64,000 nucleotides of DNA from NCBI RefSeq assembly GCF_905475465.1, contig NC_062250.1, positions 10,128,501 to 10,192,500 on the forward strand, read 5' to 3'. A program made the translations under genes and the position numbers. This stretch comes from Pieris napi. Its lineage: Eukaryota > Arthropoda > Insecta > Lepidoptera > Pieridae. Below are positions 1 through 12,300 of the stretch, in pieces (the stretch's first letter is position 1; every line of letters starts with the position of its first letter). A model generated the notes under the pieces. That model saw nothing but the letters and a program-made list of their open reading frames with translations. It was not told where the DNA came from and made no database searches.

Positions 1-75
1 CTATTAGATTGACAAATGATCATGAAATAGATACAGAAGCCCAGACCTAAAAATCTTGTAGTGCCTTTGGTTAGT
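1..75 (+). repeat. SINE 3' tail fragment
   Basis: The first 75 bases match the tail of the SINE copy at 1398-1672 (TGATCATGAAA-AGAT, then CCCAGACCTAAA and TTGTAGTGCC). The tRNA-like head lies outside the window. Confidence 0.6.
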
Positions 76-391
76 TATACATAAGTCACTGGTGTGTTTT
101 TGATGAATAAATGACTGTTATTGTATATTTTCGTGCTTTACGGTTGCTGTTTTTACAAGTAAATTAGAATCGTCTGGTGTAATATCAATTGGATTATAAC
201 AGTAAATGTTCATGGAATAAATTAAATAACAATATTATTTGCTTATAACACCACAACATGCGCACCCCCAAAACAACATTGGTGAATTTTAAATGTTTAA
301 TAAATGTTGTATAGTAAACGGATCGTTGAAAATTAAATCCACCGTTTTTCCACGTATCAAAAAAATTATGTATTAAAAAATATGCTTATAG

Positions 392-3300
392 GAAACAGAC
401 GTCTATAATCAAAGCGATGATGAAGAACCATGCATTGAGGAAGGAGAGATGGCTCGAGATGTTATGTGTGTACAGAACAATGCTGATGTTGTAAGAGAGG
501 CTCTGTAAGTATATGTGTTCGATTATATTCCTGCCTTTTTTATAGAACAGGCTGCAAATGGACAGTAGGCTCTCCCGATGTTCAGTGTCAGTGCCCATGA
601 ACACTCTCAAAGCCAGAGGGCTCGCGAGGCCGATCTTTTAAGAATTTAGGCCTCAAACTCGAATTGGTTCGGAAATACTTCAGGGGGCCTAAATTTTGTT
701 TCCACCACACTTATATGAAATTTATGATAGTAGATAATTTATTTAACCTCTTGTTTATTTATAGGTGCTAAAACAACGTGTATGCAACAAGTGGTGTGAA
801 AATATTTTTTTTTATGTAATAGGAGGCAAACGGGCAGGAGGCTCACCTGATGTTAAGTGATACCACCGACCATGGACACTCACACTGCCAGAAGGCTCGC
901 TAGTGCGTTGCCGGCCTTTCAAGCATTGGTACGCTCTTTTCTTGATAGACCCTAAGTCGAATTGATTCGGAAATACTTCAGTGGGCATCTGTTTCCACAT
1001 AGTAGTGGCGCGCGGCAAAAACTGCCTTAGAAAACGCTTAGTTGTGGGACGACGGACTTCGAGGTGATACGGATGGTATTTTGTATTTTGCCTTGACGTC
1101 CGATAATGAAACACAGCTGCAGGTATAAGACCGAACAACTCCTCTGAACACTCTCCATGGAAAATGTGGTAGAACATGCAGAGTAATATATTTTTGAATT
1201 AATAATATTTACATTTTGTTTACAGTTGTGCTCCATTAAAACGTCCCGCCTCTCGTCGAGCCTGCACTATTCGTTGTAAGCGGGGCTGTCGTGTCGAAGC
1301 CTGGATGCCTTGGTCACCTTGCCCTAATACCTGTGGTATAAATGATTTAACTATTGACCTAACATTAAATAATATTATGACTTTTTATAATATATGGAGC
1401 AGTGTTGGCCTAGTGGCTTCAGCGTGCGACTTTCATCCCTGAGGTCGTAAGTTCGATCCCCGGCTGTGCACCAATGGACTTCTTTCTATGTGCGCTTTAA
1501 ACATTCGCTTGAAAGGTGAAGGAAAACATCGTGGGGAAACCGACATGACTTATACCCAAAAAGTCGACGGCGTGTATCATGCACTGGAGGCTGATCACCT
1601 ACTTGCCTATTAGATTTAAAAATGATCATGAAACAGATTCAGAAATCTGAGGCCCAGACTAAAGCAAGCCGATTTCTTCATGATGTTTTTCTTCACCGTT
1701 CGAGCGAATATCAAATGCGTACATAGCAAGTTCATTAGTGCACACTGTACAGCCAGGAATCAAATCTAGGACTTCAATGAGAGTCGCACGCTGTAGCTAC
1801 TATGCCAAAACTGCTCTCAATACATCACTATTAAATATACTCGTATATAATGCATATGCTTTAAACATTATAACAGACCCAGGCAAACAAGTACGAGTGC
1901 GTCGTGTCCAAGGAGGCCCCAACTGCGGGCCCTTGCAAGAGTCCCGAGACTGTCCTGTACCTCGGTCGTGTGGGGCCCGGAGTCCCAGTTGGGTCACCGG
2001 TGAATGGAGTACCTGTAAATTACCACCAGCTCAAAGATGTGGTATCGGATATCGAGTTAGAAGTAAGTTTTTGAAGGACTAATTTTAAAAAAATACTTAT
2101 GTTTCTAGGAGAGATAATTCTTAAAATGGTATTTACTTTAGGTAGTGTGAAAAAATTACATCAAATCCAAATTTCTTAATTTCAGGTATTTGGTGCGGGT
2201 CAGAGTCCCATCGGGTAGAAGCCGGCGCGTGCGCAGGAGAAAGTGTTCCCCCAAGTGTCGCCCCTTGCCGAGTGAACTGTGACATTGCAACCCCACTAGA
2301 TTGCCATGCCATATGCCAAGAACCACTCAAGTTAGTGACTAAGTCCACACCACTATTTATTATATATTATTATTATTATTAAAAGAAATAAAAGATTGAC
2401 TAAGTAGTAAAATAATAAAAACGATCATTCAATTCGTGCTTTGCAACGTGATTATGATTTAATGTAATGGTCAACTTTACTATTTATTAACACACTTAAA
2501 CAAAAATGATGTATTGCCTCGTCGCTTATAATCGATTTTGTCGCGGCAAATAAGTAATTAATATATTTTAATGGGTATTTTTCAGGTATTTAGATGCTTC
2601 AGACCCAGATGTACCGGCATGCGTATGCAAAAACATTACCCTCGAACTTCTACCGGCGGATTCTGATTGCATTCTACCATCTGGGTATGTCTACTTACCA
2701 TATTAGAAAATTTACACAATGTTATATGATTTATTTGTATATCTTAATAAATTAATGACAAACCATTTCATCCCGAAAAAAGTGTTGCATACCGAAACAG
2801 GGCCAGCGCTTTTTAAGATGTTGTCATTGGAGAATCGTAAAAAAATAATCGTTTGCATTTAAGAAATTTATTAATCAGGTTGATTGCCCCCAACCTTTTA
2901 ACTAAATTTTAATTTCGCGTTCCCTCTGGATACCCCAGGCATCCCATCATCCCATTTGTCCCTTACAGAAGAACGCATTTGGCCAAAACTCACCGATATC
3001 TAGATTGAGCATTTTGATAAACAAGTTAGGTCTATCCATAGTTGCTTCTCATTATAAATCAATTTTCCTTTAGTTTTATAATTTTTTTAAATTCTTCGTG
3101 TGTGTTATGTTTGCCTATAAAAGCTGTTCACATTTAATTTTTTTTTCTTGTGCTAATGTATCAGTGTGCCGAACGTCGGCAAGCTTTTGTAAATAAACAT
3201 AATTACCCCTATTTCGATCCGTTAGTGTCTTTATGATGTCTCAGTAGAATTATTTATATTACGGTAAGATATTCTTTTGTAGAATGGAATGTGGTGAAGG

Positions 3301-6300
3301 AAGATCACTGCGAGCGGCTCGTTGTATGGTCGGCGGTCGGGACGTCCCAATGGATGTGTGTAAAAAGTTCCATCCTCTAACAGGTAGACATTTTTATTAT
3401 ACTTATATTTTATTTATATCATGTATTTTTATTATACACTTAGCTTATGAAGCAGTAAAAAGAAAACCAAAGTGCAATTATAAACCTTTCCTTAATTTTT
3501 TTTTAAATGTTGATACAAAAAGTATAATTCTATTTCGTAACTTTGTTGGCGAATTTCACCATCGGCCGTCGAGGCAGAATATTTAGTTTTTTTACTTTTA
3601 CAAACTTGTTCTACAACACAGCTTTTAAAGCCCATTTTTACCACGCACTGTGTGGAATCAGCTGCTCATTGAAGTATTTCCGAACCTAGGACTTCGGGTC
3701 GTTTAATATAAGAGCGTACCAATTCCTAAAAGCCCGGCCACGCACTTGTGGCTTTCGGGCAGGGTGAGTGTTCATGGGTGGTATCACTTAACATCAGATG
3801 AGCCTCCTGCCCGTTTACCCACTTTACTATAAATAAGTGTATTTAATAAAACGTTTACTTTTAATACTGATCGCATATTTTTATGCTATTATTCTATGCT
3901 GTACTCGTAATAGACTTTACAAGAATACTATAGATACTATGGAGGTATAACGGCATACTTTTCAGGCCCACGTCGTGTACGAGAAGCCTCAACAGACGGC
4001 TTCACATACGACACAGAGTTTGGGTCACTGTTACGCGGTACGTGCACTGTGCGATGCGCTCGCGACTGTACTGTGGGGCCCTGGGCTGCTTGGGGCCCTT
4101 GCGCATCCGAGCCTGGCTCTAAAGCCGCGTTCCGATTTCGAACAAGGTATATTGTTATCGCAATCTCTTCAATTGGTTTATGATATTCGTTTTAGAATTT
4201 AATCTTACTGTCAAGATTCCGCGGTAGGACTCAATCAAAAATCAAAATTAATCTTAAATTAAGTTTTCATCATAAAGACTTACCGCTGGGTCGTTTAATA
4301 AGCATTGCGGTAGTATTGTTAAGTGTTTGTGATCATAAATCCGATACACAGTTTTTTCAGCTTGAACGCATCCCTGTTCCATGGAATTTATATGTTTACC
4401 ATGCGAATTATATTCAAAATTAGTATTAACCCTTATGGTAAGGGTACTAAAATTCAAAGAAATGTTTATTATAACTTTTGAGGCTGTAAAATAGCGTATT
4501 TAAAACTAAGCGTACAGACGGTATATTTGTATTTGCAAGACTAGAATACCACAGACTACTATATGTTACTAGAGAGGTGATAGAAGAGGGATCGGCGGGC
4601 GGTCGCGAATGCGGAGCGACCCTTCAACGGGCGACGTGTTCTGAAATAACTCCTCGATGGTCAACTGGGGAATGGGATGTTTGTACGCCTGATCATACGC
4701 TTTGTGGTCCTTCGTATGTTAAGAGAGATGTCATGTAAGAATTTTATTATTTTTCTTTTTGAATCTAATCGCAATATTAGTGGATGGTTCAGTTAAAACA
4801 AAAGAGCTATTATTGTAATTATCTTGTTTTGTGATGTTTGATTGTTTTTAATTTGTTTTGTTTCCTGATAGCTAAATAAATACTTTGTTTGAAATTATTA
4901 AGCTCGAGAATACGGAGTCAATTTAATTGATGGCTGATTTACACAGGGTCAGTAGACATACGGCGCCGACATTGGCGCTGCGACTGACTTTAACTGTTTA
5001 CATGAAGTAAGTAGTAGTGGTGCGTTTCTCACGATGAGCACACGTTTGTGAAGTCAGTGGGAAAAATGAATTCGCGAAAACAACTGAAACGACGATTTAA
5101 TTATTTGTTGAAAAATGTATTTATTTATGTACAATAGCATTTTTTATAAAGCCGTCCAGCCCTGCGATTCTGTAACTCACTTCACAACTCACACAGCGAA
5201 GTGAGTTACAGAATCGCAGGGCAGTTCTTGAAACCACTTGACTTTTGGGACATATATGTTCCCACTAGCGCCAGATCTGGTGGATTTTTGTATCTTGTCG
5301 AGCTCTAAATAATATGTAGCCCTTATGGCTTTAATTTTATTTTTTACTTCAGTAGAAGTGAGCCCTTCGATTTGCATTTGTTGAGCCATATTTTGCAACG
5401 CTGTTGACCGCATTTCTTTATTGCGGTAATTTTGGGATTTAATATCCCAAAGGCACTCGTTTTCGCCATATAATTGCACCAATTTTAAGGTTTCGTCTTC
5501 GCTAAGCTTAACTTTTATCGCCAGCGAAAAAAACGTGGTCACTCTACAACGCAGCGGCAGTGACTAACCACGCACTGACTTGTCTGTTTACACCGGGTTT
5601 ATTTGGCTGGCGTGGGGGTGCGCGATGGCGGGGGGCGCCAACTGACTTTAAAATATTCGTGTCCGAATATTTAAGTCAGCGCTGACTTCAAGCCACTGTA
5701 CTGACTTCAAATCAGTTTACACAGGGTTTTTTTCGGGTCAGCACTGACTTGCCTCGAATTTGTAGTCAGTTACTGACCCTGTGTAAATCAGCTCTGATCT
5801 TTAAAGCTTTTCAACTCTATGTGTTTCTGTTTAATATTGTGGAGTAGAGACGATTCATGAATTATTTTGGGCATAATATTTTCAACCACTGCACACCATA
5901 CTTTATAAAATCAATAATTTAGTATTTGATTTGCATTCTAACAAAGATGTTTTTTTATTGGATACAATTATTTTTAATAAAGTTATAATTAGTATTTATT
6001 TCCAAGACATGAAATAATAATAATATTTTGGTATAAATATTATTTTTGTTGGGTTATCTGTGCTGGGTCAATTGTTCACTTAAAGATGTAAGTTTCGAGT
6101 ATCCGTGTAGTGTGAAATACTTTGAATTTCGTGGTTACACAATATTATATTTATATATCAACAAACGATATATACAATATATACACAACTACTAACATTT
6201 GTTTTTTTATTAAAGTTACATGCTGTATGAAAAATATCGCTCTCACAGGTGTGTCGATGGCCAAGGTAACAAAGTAGAGGACTCTGTCTGTGAGACATCT

Positions 6301-9300
6301 GGTGCCGGAGCCGCTCCTGACAGAGTGACGCCTTGTCATATGCCCTGCCCAGCTGACTGCGTCCTCAGCCCATGGTCTGAGTGGAGTCCTTGTGAACTGG
6401 TAAATTATATTTCTTTTTTTAAAAAGTACTTTTTGTTAGTTTCGGGTTACACTATAGGAGTACAATTTGTTTAACAGCCTTGCGATTCTGTAACTCACTT
6501 TTCGAACTCATCATTCACAAAATGACACTCATAAAATGACTGCTTCACGACTGATTTGAGCGCGACCGCCGCTGCGAAAACCGCTGTGTGAGTTCGAAAA
6601 GTGAGTTACAGAATCGCAGGGCTGAAATTGTTATTAAGTGTTGTATCAATAAATAAATATTAATTTAACAAATGTTTTATCAAAAAGTATATTTCAATCA
6701 ATTAATTAAATTACACGTTTACTCGTTAGCGTCTTCAATTAATGCTTGTTTTTCTAATTTCGTGCCCATTTTGCGATTTAATTTTTTAATAATTCTAGAC
6801 AAAATGGGGCGGTCGTCGTGACCGAACCCGCGTGGTACTTCGCCCCGCGAAATCTGGAGGCATGCGATGTGGTCCGTTAGTTGCAGCTGAGCCCTGCCAA
6901 CCCTTAGTGCATTCTTGGCATACTGCACCTTGGGATGACTGCCAACCTTTAGGTAACATTTTCAACACATATAAACTTGATGCACGGTCTATAGAAAAAC
7001 TTACATCTCGGAGCAATTACCACTCGTAATTTGCCTAAGTGTTCATGGATGAAAATGGACAGCGGGTGTCCAAATACTTACAAATTCAAGAAAATGGTGT
7101 AAGGAAATGAAGTGAAGTAAAAGTATTGTGGAATAACTATTATTTATTATAAGTATTATACTTATAATAAATAATAGTTAAAAAAAACTAAAAAACGCGC
7201 TTTTAAAGCACATCAAACTAAAAAGTTTTTAGTTTGATGTGCTTTAAAAGCGTGTTTTTTAGTTTTTTTAAACTATTATTTATTTTTTTTTTTTTTTTTT
7301 TTTTTTAGAACGGGCGGCAAACGGGCAGGAGGCTCACCTGATGTTAAGTGATACCGCCGCCCATGGACACTCTCAGTGCCAGAGGGCTCGCGAGTGCGTT
7401 GCCGGCCTTTTAAGAATAGGTACGCTCTTTTCTTGAAGGACCCTAAGTCGAATTGGTTCGGAAATACTTCAGTGGGCAGCTGGTTCCACATAGAGGTTGT
7501 GCGCGGCAAAAACTGCCTTGAAAAACGCTCAGTTGTGGAACGGCGGACGTCGAGGTGATACGGGTGGAATTTCGTATTCTGTCTCGACGTCCGATGATGA
7601 AATTCAGCTGCAGGTATTAATCCGAACAACTCCTCTGAACACTCTCCATGGTAAATGCGGTAGAAGATGCAGAGTGACCCCACATCTCTACGCAACGCCA
7701 AAGGATCAAGCCGCTTGGAGAGGGATTGGTCGTCGACGATTCGAACCGCTCTGCGTTGTATACGGTCAAGTGGAAGAAGCTGGTACTGGGGAGCCCCCGC
7801 CCAGAGGTGAGAGCAGTACTCCATGTGGGGCCGAATTTGCGCTTTATATAGTTGCATGCGGTGGCCCGGAGTGAAGTACCGCCTCGCCTTGCTGAGCACA
7901 CCAAGCTTTTTGGAGGCTAATTTAGCCTTTCCCTCCAAGTGACCGCGAAACTGAACGTCGTTCGATATGTCAACGCCAAGTATTCCAATGCTGGCTGTGG
8001 CTTTAAGAAGAGTGTTTTCGAAAAGAGGAGTAGCGACAAAGGGTGTTTTTTTAGCGGAAAACGCGCAAACTTGTGTCTTCTTGGGGTTAAATTGGACTAG
8101 GTTTAGTCTGCCCCAGTCTGAGACTCCACGTAGTAGAGTTTCGACTTCAGACACAAGTTTGTTCCGGTACTCATCGACAACTGCCCGAGAAATACCTGCC
8201 CGGCCAGTGTAAAAAGTATCCCCAGTGCTGTCATCCGCATAGCAATGAATGTTGCTAAGTTGCAACATATCATTGATATGCAGAAGAAACAGGGTCGGGG
8301 ATAGAACACAGCCTTGTGGGACACCAGCGTTCACGGGTTTAAGGTCGGAACATGCTCCGTCGATGACGACCTTGATGCTCCGATCGGCCAGAAAGCTGGA
8401 GATCCAATCGCATAATTTCTCGGGTAGCCCGTAGGCTGGAAGCTTCGAGAGCAGTGCTCTGTGCCACACCCGATCGAAGGCTTTCGCTATGTCCAAACTT
8501 ACCGCCAGCGCCTCCCCCTTGGACTCAATTGCCTCTGCCCACCTATGTGTAAGGTATACAAGAAGGTCACCAGCTGAGCGTCCACGACGAAAGCCGTACT
8601 GAGAATCGCTAATCAACTGGTGGCCCTCTAGATACCTCAAGAGCTGGCAATTAATAATGGTTTCCATTATTTTGGAGAACAAGGAGGTTATAGCTATTGG
8701 GCGATAGTTGGACGGATCAGAGCGATCGCCTTTTTTTGGGATCGGATGTATCGAAGCGGTCTTCCAGCACTTCGGGACAGTGCCGAGCGAGTACAGGTAC
8801 CGGAAAAGGCGCGTTAAGACCGGAGCCAACTCAGGAGCACAAGTACGCAGCACAATTGGGGGGATACCATCCGGCCCGCTCGACTTATGAATGTCCAAGG
8901 AAGATAGTGCTTTGCGGACAGCACGTTGCCGGAATGTGATTTCCGGCATCGAGGAATCACACCGCGAAATGGTCGGTGGTGATCTCCCTCGGTCATCCAA
9001 AGTCGAGTTGGACGCGAAGAGACAGCCCAAAAGGTCGGCCTTCTCCTTCGCAGTGTGGGCCAGAGAGTCATCCTCCCTGTGCAGTGGCGGAATGGAGGGC
9101 TGACAAAAATTCCCCTGGACAGCTTTGGCGAGAGACCAGAAGGCTCGAGTCCCTGAAGGGAGTTGGGCCAATCTCTCGCCAAATCCGGCAATGTGCTCTG
9201 ACTTTGCCTTAGTGATTTCCCGTTTGAAGGACCTGGAGGCTGAGTTATATGCTGTTTTAAGTTCGCTGGTATTGGCATCACGAGATTTCGCCGCTTCCGC

Positions 9301-12300
9301 CCATGCCTTAAAGCATTCTCGCTTTCGACGCGAGGCCGCCTTGCAAGAACGTTTAAACCAGGGCTGAGACTTGCCACCGATCGGCACCGCAGAAAATAGA
9401 ATAAAGAGTTCCATGCCCTGCAGAACCACTTCGGCGACAGAGGCGGCGACGGAATCTGGAGCTTCCGGCGAAAAGCACATAGGCCCCCAAGGGTAGGACG
9501 CAAAGAAAGACCGCATCCCGTCCCAATCTGCTGACTTATAGTGCCAAATACGGCGACAACCCATAAAGCGGGGCCGTGAAGGGCGCGTAGATGGCACAGT
9601 ACTCCGGACTACACAATGATCTGATGAACCCAATGGCGGGTCAACAGAGACTTGATAGTTCTCCGGATGTGAAGTCAGCAGAAGGTCCAACAAAGAGGGT
9701 TTATGACTATCCACATCTGGTATTCGCGTAATCGCAGGGACCATTTGTGTCAGGTCGTAGGCTAAAGCAAAGTCGTGAAAGGATCTTCCCGCGTGATCGG
9801 TAGTTTCAGAGCCGAGCCAATCGGCATGGTGGGCGTTAAAATCGCCAAGTATCACGATTTCAGCGGTAGGAACCCTTTCGAGCAGGGAATCTGTAGCCAT
9901 TTGAATGTGCTCAATGAGTCGGTCAGTTTCGGTATTTCCGCTATGGGACCTATACAGGCATGCGTAGAATCGCGGATGGTCATCGCAGTCTACGCGCAGC
10001 CAGAGGTTAGATAGGTCCCTTCCTTCAAGCGTCCCGAGGCGACGAGAACAGATATCCTCTCTGACGTACACGCAAACTCCCGCCCGCGGCACAAACGAAT
10101 GTTCCAATTTGTACCCCGGGAAGGAGAGGTAGGAAGTATCAGCCGGGGAGGAAATCTGAGTCTCGGTAAGAAAGAGCAAGGCCGGCTTCGCAGTCTCTAA
10201 ATGGTAGTGGACTGCGTTGATATTGGTATTGAGCCCCCTAACATTTGTGAAGTCCACGGCGAGTGTGGACGGGGGTGCCTTTGTAGGATTGCTCCGTTTG
10301 CCCCGAGAACGATTAATGTAATTTTTTTTGAGCGCAGAATTGCCCCCCCCAGAATACGAAGGGCAGCCTGTGCGTCCACCACCGGGCGCAGAGTGTCCCG
10401 GTGTTGGACGCCCAGAGGGGGATTCTCCACCGCGAGCGCGTGTGGTACCCCCCTGGGGTAGATTCTGTTTTTTTTTCTGCACCTTCATATTACTTGTGGG
10501 GGGGGGGGGGGGGAATGGGCTCCGGGAGTCTCTCTCACCGCACGAAACGCGAGTACAATAAGGAAAACTTATTGCATCACTTCACGCCGGTTTTCTGTTT
10601 TTATTTTTTAGTTAAATTTTTTTCGGATTATTGCATTGTCATCGATCTTTGACAGGTACGCAAAATTTGAATAAAATCTGTCCGTTTAAAGTGGGTCAAA
10701 ATCGAGTCCGAAGGAGTCGGTTACATACATACATACAGGTGAAGCTAATATAAAGCGTGTAAAAAATGTATATTATTTAAAACAATAAAATACATTAAAT
10801 CAAAATATTTTCGGTATAGGTACTTACTAGTAATATAAATTTTATAGAACAGGTGCGTAAAACCTACATGGTTTTAAAAACACTATTACATAACAACTTT
10901 TTTATTTCTGTCTAGGAAAGAAATAAATTTATATAAATTAATTTGTAATGTTCCAGGAGGATCTCCATGCGGAGAAGGAATTAAGAGAAGAGCAGTGCGT
11001 TGTCTTCGCAGTGACGGAGTGTTTGTCAACGATTCCTTCTGCCCTGTGAGTTAACCTTTTATGGATGTAAAATTTTTATTCCTTCAGAATTTTGTTTGAT
11101 CCCGAAACATTGCTTTGAGTTAAACAATCACTAGTCTATAAATAAAGGAAACAGACACAGAAATGTGTTTTCCCTTGACCACGGAAATTACGGCCCATAG
11201 ATACCAGAATTATGTTTCTAATATACAATCAAATCAGTATGTTTATGAAATAAATAATTGCAGAACGTGACAGCCCGTGAAGCAAGTGAGTCATGGTGTT
11301 ATGTGCCTTGCGGAGTGGACTGCGAAGTAGGCGAATGGAGTCCTTGGGACACTTCTGCCTGCTCTTGTGGAGACACGTCTTCTACCCGCCATATGCGAAG
11401 GACTAGGTATTACTTTCTTACGATATAAATTTGACGAATACTTAAATGATCCTAATCCTTGGGATTGATTTGCTCCAGTTCAAACAATTTGTATGACAAT
11501 ACTTGGCGATTAAAAAGAGTAGCGGAAAGTTTCTTGCCAGTTCTTCTTACCCGCTTTACGCCCCTGACTTGCGAACTGGTAGTAAATGTAAATTTACAAT
11601 TAATTTAACTTTTTTTTGACGATTCATAAGTGTACTTGTTTATCTATATGAATAAAGTTATTTTGAGTTTGATTATAAGTAAAAATTTTACGGTATCTTT
11701 ACGCATTTACCCTATAGGTACAGACAAATTTATCAGAACTTTTATTATTTTAATAACACGCATTTAGTTTATTAATAAAATTTCTTAATATTAAAATCTC
11801 TTTGAAAATAGTTTGACAGCTAAGACTCCTATACGTTTCATTTAATTCGTCGTACATTTGGAGAATTATTATAATTTTGTTTTAGACAACATTTGAGCTC
11901 AGCTGTATGGCCGGGTCGTACTTGTCCGCCCACGGAACAGCGTGCCTCTTGTCCGAGGGAGCCCTGCTTGAGACTTGTAGCTAGGCCTATGCTGGGATGT
12001 CACGTGCAGGTAGAATATACCATATATAAAAAATATTGTCACTAATTTTCACCGGTTGCTTACTCTTAAGAATTTCGATTTCGATATAGTTGCTATTGGA
12101 TATTCCAAATCGTAGGGTATTCCGATTTTTAAAGTAGCAACGCTTTTACCCAAGCATACATTTGCTTTGTTAAGAGATACTAGTTTATCAAACTTCTTAC
12201 ATAATTATAAAGACAAAAACTTTTTTTGATTGAAATGGACACATCTATCGGCTAAGAATGGGAGCACTCAAAAAGAGTGACGGAGAGTTTATTGCCAGTT

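Larger units (their letters stand above)
4932..5793. mobile_element. PIF/Harbinger-type element carrying only a MADF gene
   Basis: Terminal inverted repeats pair GCTGATTTACACAGGGTCAG at 4933 with CTGACCCTGTGTAAATCAGC ending at 5792. The right subterminal region repeats a TGACTTxAA motif several times, as transposase-binding repeats often do. The only ORF is a MADF-domain gene (5189-5542, minus). No DDE transposase is present, so it would need one in trans. A palindromic MITE sits inside (5157-5223). I could not define a clear 3-bp target duplication. Inserted in a THSD7-like intron. Confidence 0.65.

Noticed and set aside
1398..1470. tRNA gene
   Set aside because: A and B boxes are present, but there is no complete cloverleaf and the sequence continues into a repeated SINE body.
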